Assembly: GCF_900111455.1 (NCBI RefSeq)
Contig: NZ_FOIE01000001.1
Location: 248,001-312,000, forward strand
Source: Geodermatophilus poikilotrophus
GTDB taxonomy: Bacteria; Actinomycetota; Actinomycetes; Mycobacteriales; Geodermatophilaceae
Reading direction: 5' to 3'
DNA length: 64,000 nucleotides
Part shown: positions 26,646 through 34,231 of the stretch, piece by piece
Position numbering within the stretch: position 1 is the first letter of the stretch
Layout: each line of letters opens with the position of its first letter
Position numbers and translations under genes: made by a program
The notes under the pieces: model-generated
The model's input: the letters and a program-made list of their open reading frames with translations, nothing else
Databases searched by the model: none
What the model was told of the DNA's origin: nothing

Positions 26646-28187
26646 CTAGGTCGCGGGGCCGGCGACCGCGGCGCCGTCGACAAGCAGGAGGCGGCAGGCG
26701 GGCCGGGCCCGTCCGGCGAGGACCGCGGACAGCGTCTCCGTCGTCGCCCACAGCGCCAGGTCGGCCGGCGCGCCGACGGCCAGCGGCCCCTGCGGGTGCT
26801 CGGCGCGGGCGGCGTGCCAGCCGCCGTGCGTGGCGGCGTCGAAGGCGTCGTAGGGGCGCAGCCCCGACGCCGGCGTCCGGTGGTCGACCGCCGCGTGCAC
26901 CCCGCCCCACGGGTCCATCGGGGTGACCGGGGCGTCGCTGCCGAGGGCGAGCGGGACACCGGCGTCGAGCAGGTCGGCGAAGGGGTTGGTGTCCATCGCC
27001 CGGTCGACCCCGAGCCGCTCGGCGTACATCCCGGCGTCCCCACCCCACGCCGCGTCGAAGGCCGGCTGCACGCTGGCCACCATGCCCCACTCGGCCAACC
27101 GGTCCACCGCCGCGGCAGCCACCATCTCGACGTGCTCGAGGCGGTGCCGGCAGGCCCGCACCGCGGCCCGGCCCAGCTCCTCGACCACGGTGCCGACCGC
27201 GGTGAGCACCTGTTCCACGGCGGCGTCCCCGATGACGTGGAAGCCGGCCTGCACGCCGGCACGGGTGCAGGCCCGCACGTGCTCGACGAGCGACGACGTG
27301 TCGAAGCGCAGGTGCCCGGCGGTCTCGGGTCGGTCACTGTAAGGACGGCTCAGCGCGGCGGTGTGCGAGCCGAGGGCGCCGTCGCAGAACAGGTCACCCC
27401 CGGCGCCGGCCAGGCGGAGGTCGCGCACCACCTCCAGCCCGCCGCGCTCGGCGAGCTCCCCCCAGTAGCCGAGCACCCGCGGCCCGGGCTCCGCGGCGGC
27501 GATCGCCAGCAGGCCGGCCAGGTCGTCGGACCCCGAGACCTCGGGCCCGGCCATCTCGTGCAGGCTGCCGATGCCCAGCGCGGCAGCAGCGGCGCGGGTG
27601 GCCCGCTGCGCCGCGCCGCGCTGCACGGCGTCCACCGCGCCGTAGGCCGCCCGCCGGGCGGCGTGGTGGGCGTCCAGGCGCAGCTGCCCGTCGGGGTGGA
27701 AGCCGGGCAGCGCGGCGATGCCCGGCACCCGCTCCAGCAGCGCGGTCGAGACGGTGGCGGAGTGGACGTCGACCCGCGCCAGGTAGGCCGGTCGGTCACC
27801 GACCACGGCGTCCACGTCGTGCCGGGTCGGCCCACGCCCCTCCGGCCAGCCGGTCTCGTCCCACCCGGTGCCGAGCAGGACGCCCTCGGGTGTCGCCGAG
27901 GTGTGGGTGCGCAGCGCCGCGACGGCGTCCCGGAGGCTGACGCTGGAGTGGAGATCGAGACCGGTCATCGCCAGACCGGCTGCCGTGGCGTGCACGTGCG
28001 CGTCGACGAAGGCCGGGGTGAGCAGGGCGCCCTCCCCCGCGAGCAGCCGCGCGGCGACGGGCGCGTCCGCGGCGTCCCCGAGCCAGGCGATCCGGCCGCC
28101 CGCCACCAGCACCGCCCGGCCGGCGCGGTCGCCCACCGTCACGTCGGTGACCAGCAGGCTGCTGCCGCCTCCGTCCCGTTCCGTCAC
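26646..28187 (-). CDS. Amidohydrolase family metal-dependent enzyme (YtcJ-like)
   Basis: A 513-residue protein with the amidohydrolase metal-binding HxH motif in FVDAHVHATA. The YtcJ-like layout includes LLGTGWDETGWPEGRGPTRHDVDAVV, FHPDGQLRLD, FCDGALGSHTAAL, CRHRLEHVEMV and the final LALGSDAPVTPMDPW. Substrates of this branch are mostly unknown, though some act on amides or formamides. The GTG (VTERDGGG) at 28187 has GGAGGGG about 12 nt upstream; a longer frame upstream overlaps the divergent GNAT and is not conserved in character. Confidence 0.85.
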   Translation of the reverse strand: MTERDGGGSSLLVTDVTVGDRAGRAVLVAGGRIAWLGDAADAPVAARLLAGEGALLTPAFVDAHVHATAAGLAMTGLDLHSSVSLRDAVAALRTHTSATPEGVLLGTGWDETGWPEGRGPTRHDVDAVVGDRPAYLARVDVHSATVSTALLERVPGIAALPGFHPDGQLRLDAHHAARRAAYGAVDAVQRGAAQRATRAAAAALGIGSLHEMAGPEVSGSDDLAGLLAIAAAEPGPRVLGYWGELAERGGLEVVRDLRLAGAGGDLFCDGALGSHTAALSRPYSDRPETAGHLRFDTSSLVEHVRACTRAGVQAGFHVIGDAAVEQVLTAVGTVVEELGRAAVRACRHRLEHVEMVAAAAVDRLAEWGMVASVQPAFDAAWGGDAGMYAERLGVDRAMDTNPFADLLDAGVPLALGSDAPVTPMDPWGGVHAAVDHRTPASGLRPYDAFDAATHGGWHAARAEHPQGPLAVGAPADLALWATTETLSAVLAGRARPACRLLLVDGAAVAGPAT

Positions 28188-28311
28188 GTCTCTCGTCCCC
28201 TCCGTCGTGCGCGGTCCGCGCCCCGGAAGGACACCACGGCGCCCGGCCGCTCCACGTCCGGGGGTCCGCGCCCGGTGGCCGGGGAGAGCGTCCGGCGGTA
28301 GGCAGGACGGC

Positions 28312-28842
28312 GTGACGGCCGACGGCGGCGAGCTGCGCACCGCCCGGTTGCGGCTGCGCCCGTGGACGACGTGCCGCGACGACCTGGCGCGCCTGGTGGA
28401 CCTCTACGGCCGCCCCGAGGTCACCCGCTGGCTGGGCGGGACGCCGTCGGTGACCCCGGTCGAGCTGGTCGCGCGCTGGCGCGCCGTGGCCGAGGCCGAC
28501 GGCCGGTTCGGCATCTGGGCGCTCGAGCGCGCCGACACCGGAGCCGTGGCCGGCACGGTGCTCCTCAAGCCCCTGCCCGACGGCGTGGGCGAGGTCGAGG
28601 TCGGCTGGCACCTGCACCCGGACAACTGGGGCCGCGGGTACGCCACCGAGTCGGCGCGGGCGGTGATCACCCGGGGGTTCGAGGCGGGACTGCCGGAGGT
28701 CTACGCCGTCGTCCGGCCGGGCAACGCCGCGTCGGTGGCGGTCTGCACCCGGCTGGGGATGACCCCGCTGGGCCGGATGCGGCGCTGGTACGACGTGGAG
28801 CTCGACGCCTTCCGGCTCATGGCGCCCGCGGTCGTCGACTGA
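28312..28842 (+). CDS. GNAT family N-acetyltransferase (RimJ/RimL type)
   Basis: A 176-residue acetyltransferase of the RimJ-like class: LRTARLRLRPWT at the start, VEVGWHLHPDNWGRGYATESARAVI as the acetyl-CoA site (near 102-126), and RPGNAASVAVCTRLGMTPLGRM. It probably acetylates a protein N-terminus or a small amine; the target is unknown. The GTG at 28312 has TAGGCA 7 nt upstream, a near match to the leaderless pattern. It diverges from the amidohydrolase gene. A palindromic repeat follows the stop immediately. Confidence 0.88.
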   Translation: MTADGGELRTARLRLRPWTTCRDDLARLVDLYGRPEVTRWLGGTPSVTPVELVARWRAVAEADGRFGIWALERADTGAVAGTVLLKPLPDGVGEVEVGWHLHPDNWGRGYATESARAVITRGFEAGLPEVYAVVRPGNAASVAVCTRLGMTPLGRMRRWYDVELDAFRLMAPAVVD

Positions 28843-28844
28843 GG

Positions 28845-28911
28845 GAGGACCCGCCCCCCCCACCGCTCGCCGGCGCGCGGCGAGCCTCCGGACGGGGCCG
28901 GCCCCGGAGCT
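28845..28911. repeat. Palindromic intergenic repeat / probable terminator
   Basis: It begins directly after the GNAT stop with GGAGGACCCGCCC and contains CACCGCTCGCC...GGCGAGCCTCC. It lies between convergent genes. Confidence 0.6.
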
Positions 28912-28922
28912 CGCGCAGGGAC

Positions 28923-29783
28923 TCAGCGGGACCGGCGGCGGCGCAGCAGCCGGCGCGCCGTGGCCAGGGGGCCGGCCTTCTTCCGCGTGCCGCGCACGTC
29001 CGAGTGGTCCAGCCGCACGGCCTCCTCCGGCGTCGGCGCGGTGCCGCCCAGGTGCGCCGGCTGCCACCACAGGTCCTCGGGCCCGGCCGGAGACTGGGGG
29101 TAGGTGCGCTGCGCCTCGTCGAGCAGCTCCTCCATGGCGGTGCGGATGCGCTGCAGCAGCCGGCGCGGTTCCTCGCCGGGCTCGGGGCGGATCGGGTCGC
29201 CGAGGACGACGGTGACCGCGACACCGCGCCGGAACTCGATCGGGTGGTGCTTGGTGAACAGCCGCTGACCCCCCCACACCGCCGCGGGGATCACCGGGAC
29301 GCCCGCGTCGATCGCCATCCGCGCGGCGCCGGCCTTGACCTCCTTGACCCGGAAGCTGCTGCTGATCGTCGCCTCGGGGAAGACGCCCACCACCTCGCCG
29401 TCCTTGAGCGCGCGCACGGCGAGGTCGAACGCGGCCGCTCCGGCCTTCCGGTCGACCGGGATGTGGTGCATCGCCCGCATGAACGGCCCGGAGAAGCGGT
29501 GGTGGAACACCGAGGCCTTGGCCATGAACCGCACCAGCCGGTGCTGCGGCAGCGCCGCCAGGCCGAGGAAGGTGAAGTCGAGGTAGCTGACGTGGTTGCT
29601 GCAGACCACCGCGCCGCCGGACGTCGGCACGTGCTCGGCACCGCGGACGTCGAAGCGGAAGCGGAACAGCCGGAACACCACCAGCGCCAGCCGGATGACG
29701 AACCGGTACGGACGGTCGCGGGGATCCGGGCGCGGGCCGAAGAGGTCCCGGCGGACGACGTCACCCCAGCTGGCGGTGTACAT
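28923..29783 (-). CDS. 1-acyl-sn-glycerol-3-phosphate acyltransferase (PlsC-type)
   Basis: A 286-residue acyltransferase of phospholipid synthesis. It has the catalytic NHxxxxD motif (CSNHVSYLDF) near residue 87, an FPEA motif (GVFPEATIS) and a hydrophobic N-terminal segment (about 28-42). The C-terminal 60 residues are an Arg-rich, variable extension. ATG 29783 is fixed by TATCGT 6 nt upstream, so the transcript is probably leaderless. The acyl-chain specificity cannot be read from the sequence. Confidence 0.9.
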   Translation of the reverse strand: MYTASWGDVVRRDLFGPRPDPRDRPYRFVIRLALVVFRLFRFRFDVRGAEHVPTSGGAVVCSNHVSYLDFTFLGLAALPQHRLVRFMAKASVFHHRFSGPFMRAMHHIPVDRKAGAAAFDLAVRALKDGEVVGVFPEATISSSFRVKEVKAGAARMAIDAGVPVIPAAVWGGQRLFTKHHPIEFRRGVAVTVVLGDPIRPEPGEEPRRLLQRIRTAMEELLDEAQRTYPQSPAGPEDLWWQPAHLGGTAPTPEEAVRLDHSDVRGTRKKAGPLATARRLLRRRRSR

Positions 29784-29789
29784 GGCGGG

Positions 29790-29795
29790 ACGATA
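29790..29795 (-). promoter_or_regulatory. -10 box of the 29783 acyltransferase gene (leaderless)
   Basis: TATCGT on the minus strand, 6 nt before the ATG. Confidence 0.55.
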
Positions 29796-29816
29796 ACCGC
29801 CGTCCCTGGGCGCCGC

Positions 29817-30977
29817 TCAGGTGTGCGAGGCCTCGACCGCCGCACGCACCACCGCGGTGAGGTCACCGGTGGCCGCGAACACCCGGCGCTGCAGGTCCGC
29901 CCCGGTGCCGCGGTCGAGGACCGCGGCGACGCCGTCGGCGACCCGCTGCTCGTCCCCGGTGGCGGCCAGCGCGGGCCGCACGTGCTCCAGCAGCGCCCTC
30001 ACGACCGCACCGGCCGGCGCGGGGCGCCCGGTGGCGGGGTGCACGAGGTCCCCGGTCAGACCCGAGCGGCTGGCCCGCCAGGCGGCCATCCGCACCACCT
30101 CGCTGCGGACGGCAGGCGCCCCCGCCCCATCCCGCCACTGCCCGGCCGCGGTCTCCACCAGCCCGCGGACCAGCCCGGCCAGCGTGACGGCGTCCTCGGC
30201 GCGCAGCGCGACGTCGGCCACCCGGACCTCGACGGTGGGCCAGCGCTCGGACAGGCGCGCGTCGAAGTAGACCATCCCGGTGTCGACGATCGTCTCCGTC
30301 GCGAGCAGCTCCCCGACCAGCCGGTGGTAGGCGGCAGCGTCGGCGAACAGCTCGTTCGGCCCGGACGACGGCCAGCGGTTCCAGGCCTGGGCGCGGTAGC
30401 TGGCGTGCCCGCTGTCCCGGCCCAGCCAGAACGGCGAGTTGGCGGTCAGCGCGGTCAGCACCGGCAGCCACACGCGGATGCGGTTGAGGACGGCGACGCC
30501 CTCCTCGTCGTCCTCCACGGCGACGTGCACGTGGCACCCGCAGGTCAGCTGCTCGGCCGCGGTGAGGCCGAAGGTCTCGGCCATCTCGGTGTAGCGCTCG
30601 CCCGGGGTGGACTGCGGCTCGACCCGCACCGGCGAGCTGGCCAGCGCGGCCACCCGGGCACCGACGTCGCGGGCCGCGGCGTCCGCCCGCCCCCGCCAGT
30701 GCCGCAGGTCGGCGGTCACGTCGTCCAGGCCCGAGCAGACGCGGGTGCCGTACTCCAGCTGCTGGGTCTTGAGCTCGGGCACCAGCCGGCCGACCGGGTC
30801 CCCGCCGCCGGCCTCGTCGTCCCCGCGCCCGGCCCGGTCGTGCTCCTCGACCGTCTCCCCCTCGCCGCGACGGGCCGCCACCTCGAGCGCGGCCGGCCCC
30901 AGCGGCACCGGCCGCCCGGAGGGGTCGACGACCAGCAGCTCCTCCTCGACACCCACCGTGCGCACGGCGACCAGCAT
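29817..30977 (-). CDS. Carboxylate-amine ligase, YbdK/GCS2 family
   Basis: A 386-residue GCS2-family protein: RTVGVEEELLVVD at the N-terminus, QLTCGCHVHVAVED for the metal/substrate strand, NSPFWLGRDSGHASYRAQAW and STVEVR-like TVEVRVADVAL. Such enzymes are weak glutamate-cysteine ligases; in a mycothiol-using organism the true substrate is unclear. ATG 30977 is preferred because the family begins with RTVGVEEE. Longer starts up to 31115 would add an unconserved stretch and overlap the divergent gene's promoter. GTG 30980 is an alternative start. Confidence 0.87.
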   Translation of the reverse strand: MLVAVRTVGVEEELLVVDPSGRPVPLGPAALEVAARRGEGETVEEHDRAGRGDDEAGGGDPVGRLVPELKTQQLEYGTRVCSGLDDVTADLRHWRGRADAAARDVGARVAALASSPVRVEPQSTPGERYTEMAETFGLTAAEQLTCGCHVHVAVEDDEEGVAVLNRIRVWLPVLTALTANSPFWLGRDSGHASYRAQAWNRWPSSGPNELFADAAAYHRLVGELLATETIVDTGMVYFDARLSERWPTVEVRVADVALRAEDAVTLAGLVRGLVETAAGQWRDGAGAPAVRSEVVRMAAWRASRSGLTGDLVHPATGRPAPAGAVVRALLEHVRPALAATGDEQRVADGVAAVLDRGTGADLQRRVFAATGDLTAVVRAAVEASHT

Positions 30978-31087
30978 CACCGCCGCCCCGTGCCGCCGCT
31001 CGCCGAGCCGGCAGGGCGGTTGGTGCATCGGCGCCGGAGGCGCCGTCCGGGGTTTGCTGGCGGGACCACCGAGTGAGTTGATCAATT

Positions 31088-31101
31088 GTTGGGCATAACG
31101 G
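31088..31101 (+). repeat. GTTGGGGATAACGG element, copy 4 (one mismatch), abutting a -10 box
   Basis: GTTGGGCATAACGG ends at 31101 and the TAGAGT -10 box begins at 31102. A bound protein here would cover the promoter of the next gene. Confidence 0.75.
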
Positions 31102-31107
31102 TAGAGT
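31102..31107 (+). promoter_or_regulatory. -10 box of the 31114 gene (leaderless)
   Basis: TAGAGT lies 6 nt before the ATG. Confidence 0.6.
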
Positions 31108-31113
31108 GGTGTC

Positions 31114-31974
31114 ATGTCGAACCGCTGGGAACCGCCGCTGCCGGCGATGCCGACTCCGCCCGCTGAGCGGGCCTGGCAGCGCCTGCCCGTACCGCCGGGC
31201 TACGAGGCCCAGTGGCGCCGCCTGGTCGACGCCGCGCTCGAGGTCGGCATGGGACCGGACTCCCTCGTCGAGGAGGGCATGGACCCCATCGCCGCGGCCC
31301 GCGGCTGGAAACCGGCCACCGTCGCGCTCTACAGCAAGGTGGCCCGCTACGGCGGCATCGCGCTGCCGGTGGTGCGCACGCCGGAGCCCGATCCGCAGAC
31401 CCTGGAGCTGCGGCCACTCTCCCAGATCAGGACCGAGGACCCCGAGCACCTGCGCACCGTGGCGTGGTGCGCGCTCGCCCTGGGCTGGCCCGGAACGGTC
31501 GGCCAGTTCCGGTCGCTGCGACGCGACCAGGTCCACCCGACGGCACGCCGGGTCGTCGTCCGCACCGACGACGGCGAGTGGTCGGTGCCCGGCGCGCTCA
31601 CCGCGTGGCACGCCTGGGAGTCCTGCCGGGCCCGGTTCCCGGCGCTCGCCGACAGCCCCTGGGTGCTGCCGGCCTTGCGCCGCGGCCCCGGCCTGGCCTC
31701 GGCGGTCGGGGCGCAGCTGTCCACCCAGGCGCTGCAGGTGACCTTCGCCAAGCACGCCGTGCGGACGGCGCAGCACCTGTGCATGACCGCGCCACCGTCA
31801 CGGCAGGACTGGGCCGAGGCGCTGTCCGTGCAGTACCTGACCCTCTCCTACGACTCCTACCGCCGCCTGGCGCTCGCCGGGGGCGCCGAGCCGGTCGCGC
31901 CGCGCGGTGCCGTGCGCGCCAAGCGCAGTGCCGCCCGTGCCGCTCGCGAGGCCGCCGGCGGGCGCCGCTCCTGA
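31114..31974 (+). CDS. Hypothetical protein resembling a degenerate tyrosine recombinase
   Basis: A 286-residue protein that I do not firmly recognise. The N-terminal 100 residues are helical. Residues 115-250 follow the order of a tyrosine-recombinase catalytic domain: ALALGWPGTVGQFRSLRRDQV (the box I position, but the expected Arg is Pro), strands in RRVVVRTDDGEWSVP, then LSTQALQVTFAKHAVRTAQHL (an HxxR-like element) and a late Tyr pair in YDSYRR. If related, it lacks the first catalytic Arg, so it would bind DNA without cutting. The tail is Arg/Ala-rich. TAGAGT fixes the ATG. Three GTTGGGGATAACGG copies flank it. Confidence 0.6.
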   Translation: MSNRWEPPLPAMPTPPAERAWQRLPVPPGYEAQWRRLVDAALEVGMGPDSLVEEGMDPIAAARGWKPATVALYSKVARYGGIALPVVRTPEPDPQTLELRPLSQIRTEDPEHLRTVAWCALALGWPGTVGQFRSLRRDQVHPTARRVVVRTDDGEWSVPGALTAWHAWESCRARFPALADSPWVLPALRRGPGLASAVGAQLSTQALQVTFAKHAVRTAQHLCMTAPPSRQDWAEALSVQYLTLSYDSYRRLALAGGAEPVAPRGAVRAKRSAARAAREAAGGRRS

Positions 31975-32053
31975 CGCCGGCTCCCGGCGGCGCGAGGTCC
32001 GGTCCCCTCCCCCGGTCACCGGCTTGTGCTTTTCTCTGGGTGTCAGCGCCTTT

Positions 32054-32067
32054 GTTGGGGATAACGG
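32054..32067 (+). repeat. GTTGGGGATAACGG element, copy 5 (exact)
   Basis: 80 nt downstream of the 31114 gene, on the same strand. The downstream GAGTACGG is shared with copy 1. Confidence 0.85.
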
Positions 32068-32521
32068 GAGTACGGGGTGCGGGGACCCGGTGGACTGCCG
32101 CTGAACGTCCCGGTGGAGCAGCACGCACCGCTCGCTGGGCGGCTCGTCACCGCACCGGCTCCGGCCCGTCCGCCACGGGGCCTGCACGATCGCCGTACGG
32201 AGGCCGGACGCGCCTCCCACGACCCACCGCCGCTCAGCCGTGACCACGGGGACGGGCGGCCGGGACGACGCGAGGGCGCGTGCGGCCGGCACACATCCCA
32301 CGCCTGCCCGGTCACCCCGACATCGGCGCCCGGACGTCCCCACCTGGCCGCTGCCCTCGAATGGTGCACCGTGGTGCTGCGCCTGCCCGGCGCCGGGCGC
32401 GCGGGCAGGCGTCCTGGAGTGCCCGCACGCGCCACTGGGCGCACGAGCGGTGGAGCGCCACGCTTCGCGGGCCTTCGTCCATCGGTCGCTGCTCGGCCCC
32501 TGTCGGCTCTGTGATTGGTCA

Positions 32522-32535
32522 GTTGGGGATAACGG
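32522..32535 (+). repeat. GTTGGGGATAACGG element, copy 6 (exact)
   Basis: 49 nt from the 3' end of the radical SAM gene. It shares a 19-nt identity with copy 2 through TTGAT. Confidence 0.85.
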
Positions 32536-32583
32536 TTGATGACCGCGCAACCGAGCCCTCGGCGCGCGTCGGGGAACTCGGCG

Positions 32584-33705
32584 TCAGAGCAGCGTGAGCT
32601 GCTCAGCTGCCGGTGCCGCACCGGGGCGTCCCGGGGCCGGCCGGGCGCCCTGCCGGGTCGCCGGGAGGCTGCCGGCCGGGAACCGGTTGTCCCCGTCCCC
32701 GGGGATGCCGGCCGGCGCGTCCACACCCCGGGCCGCTCCCCCGGCCTGCCGGCCCAGTCCGTACCTCGCCAGCAGCGGGGCGACCCGCCCGGCCAGCCAG
32801 CTGCGGTACTCCGGAGCCACCACCGCGCCGCGGCGGTAGAGCTGCTGGTAACGCGGCACCAGCTGCGGGTGCTCGCGGACCAGCCAGGCGGAGAACCACT
32901 CGCGAGCACCGGGGCGCAGGTGCAGCGGGACGACGGTGACGCCGCTGGCACCCGCCTCCGCGATCGCCCGCAGCGCGGCGTCCAGGTCGGCCAGGCGGTC
33001 GGTGAGACCGGGCAGCACCGGGGCCAGGAACACCCCGCAGGACAGGCCGGCGTCGGCGATCGCCCGCACCAGCTCCAGGCGGGCACGCGGGCTGGGCACC
33101 CCGGGTTCGAGCGAGGCGTGCAGGTCGTCGTCCCAGACCGCCAGGGAGACGCCCAGTCCGATCGGGACGTCGCGGGCGGCGGACGCCAGCAGCGGCAGGT
33201 CCCGCCGCAGCAGCGTGCCCTTCGTCAGGATCGAGAACGGCGTGCCGGAACCGGCCAGCGCCGAGACCACGCCGGGCATCAGCCGGTAGCGCCCCTCGGC
33301 CCGCTGGTAGGGGTCGGTGTTGGTGCCCAGCGCCACGTGCTCGCGCTTCCACGAGGGACGGGCCAGCTCGCGGCGCAGGACGTCGACGAGGTTGGTCTTC
33401 ACGACGACCTGGCTGTCGAAGTCCCGGCCGGTGTCCAGCTCCAGCCACTGGTGCGTGCTCCGGGCGTAGCAGTACACACAGGAGTGGGAGCAGCCCCGAT
33501 AGGGGTTGATCGTCCAGCGGAACGGCATGGGTGAGTCGCCGGGGACCTCGTTGAGCGCGCTCTTGCTGCGCACCTCGTGGAAGGTCAGCCCGGGGAACTC
33601 CGCCACCTGCACGCTGCGCAGCAGGCCGCGCACCGTCGGCACGCCCGGCAGCGTCGCCGGCTCGTCGGCGTCCAGCCGCTGGGCGTCCCACCGCATGGCG
33701 GTCAT
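32584..33705 (-). CDS. Radical SAM protein, Rv2578c/SplB-like family
   Basis: A 373-residue radical SAM enzyme with the 4Fe-4S motif in YRGCSHSCVYCYAR (CxxxCxxC, about residues 71-78). The family pattern INPYRGCSHSCVYC and LGTNTDPYQRAEG follow. It resembles the DNA-repair photolyase-like (SplB-related) group; the substrate is unknown. A canonical actinobacterial LexA box sits immediately upstream of the ATG, suggesting SOS control. I recall Rv2578c being listed among LexA-linked genes but cannot confirm that here. The C-terminal 60 residues are Pro/Gly/Ala-rich. Confidence 0.85.
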   Translation of the reverse strand: MTAMRWDAQRLDADEPATLPGVPTVRGLLRSVQVAEFPGLTFHEVRSKSALNEVPGDSPMPFRWTINPYRGCSHSCVYCYARSTHQWLELDTGRDFDSQVVVKTNLVDVLRRELARPSWKREHVALGTNTDPYQRAEGRYRLMPGVVSALAGSGTPFSILTKGTLLRRDLPLLASAARDVPIGLGVSLAVWDDDLHASLEPGVPSPRARLELVRAIADAGLSCGVFLAPVLPGLTDRLADLDAALRAIAEAGASGVTVVPLHLRPGAREWFSAWLVREHPQLVPRYQQLYRRGAVVAPEYRSWLAGRVAPLLARYGLGRQAGGAARGVDAPAGIPGDGDNRFPAGSLPATRQGARPAPGRPGAAPAAEQLTLL

Positions 33706-33706
33706 C

Positions 33707-33720
33707 CGAACACACGTTCG
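33707..33720. promoter_or_regulatory. LexA (SOS) box
   Basis: CGAAC-ACAC-GTTCG, followed by A, matches the actinobacterial LexA consensus CGAAC-N4-GTTCG. It begins 2 nt upstream of the radical SAM start codon. Confidence 0.8.
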
Positions 33721-33745
33721 AGCAGCTGTCCAACGCGCGGACCGG

Positions 33746-34231
33746 CTACAGCGGCGGGCGGTCCTCGTAGAAGGTGGAGAGCACCACCGTCGTCCGCGTG
33801 GTGACGCTGGCGGTCTGCCGGATGGTGCGCAGCAGTGCCTCGAGCGCGTCGGGGGACGACGTCCGCACCTTGAGCAGGTAGCTCTCCACCCCGGCCACCG
33901 AGTGGCAGGCCTCGATCTCGGGCAGGTGCGCCAGCAGGGACGGCGCCTCGTCGGGCGAGGCGGCGTCGGTCGGCGTGATCGCGACGAACGCCGTGAACCC
34001 CAGGCCGAGCAACGCGGCGTCGAGCCTGGCGTGGTACCCGGTGATCAGCCCGCGCTGCTCGAGCCGGCGCACCCGCTGGTGCACCGCCGACACCGACAGG
34101 CCCACCTTCTCGGCGAGCTCGGTGTAGCTGGCGCGGCCGTCGCGGGCCAGCGCGGCGAGCAGCGCCCGGTCGACGTCGCCGGAGGTGAGCGGCCCGCCGC
34201 CGGGATCAGCCGGCGAGGACGACGAGCTCAC
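33746..34231 (-). CDS. Lrp/AsnC-family transcriptional regulator
   Basis: A 161-residue regulator with an N-terminal winged HTH (DVDRALLAALARDGRASYTELAEKVGLSVSAVHQRVRRLEQRGLI) and a C-terminal RAM effector domain (VAGVESYLLKVRTSSPDALEALL). Lrp-type proteins sense amino acids. GTG 34231 lies within the end of the upstream peptidase gene (26-nt overlap), so the two are coupled. Regulation of peptidase or amino-acid genes is a reasonable inference. The first 17 residues are a Ser/Pro/Gly-rich extension. Confidence 0.9.
   Translation of the reverse strand: MSSSSSPADPGGGPLTSGDVDRALLAALARDGRASYTELAEKVGLSVSAVHQRVRRLEQRGLITGYHARLDAALLGLGFTAFVAITPTDAASPDEAPSLLAHLPEIEACHSVAGVESYLLKVRTSSPDALEALLRTIRQTASVTTRTTVVLSTFYEDRPPL

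Larger units (their letters stand above)
31975..32583. other. Gene-free convergent gap with two repeat elements
   Basis: About 610 nt with no credible gene on either strand. It holds exact GTTGGGGATAACGG copies near each end (32054 and 32522), both on the plus strand. A GC-rich hairpin-forming stretch around 32385-32405 (GCCTGCCCGGC...GCGCGGGCAGGC) lies between them. Confidence 0.65.

Noticed and set aside
30978-31115. A longer start for the YbdK-like gene, up to 31115
   Set aside because: It adds 46 unconserved residues and overlaps the promoter and start of the divergent gene; the family begins at RTVGVEEE.
32054-32535. The 14-mer as a promoter
   Set aside because: Only the copy at 31088 adjoins a gene start. 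Most copies face the 3' ends of genes in convergent gaps, and no spaced -35/-10 pair is conserved around them.
31975-32583. Small protein genes starting at TTG right after two copies of the 14-mer
   Set aside because: TTGAT follows copies 2 and 6, but the frames have no shared protein sequence and no ribosome site.
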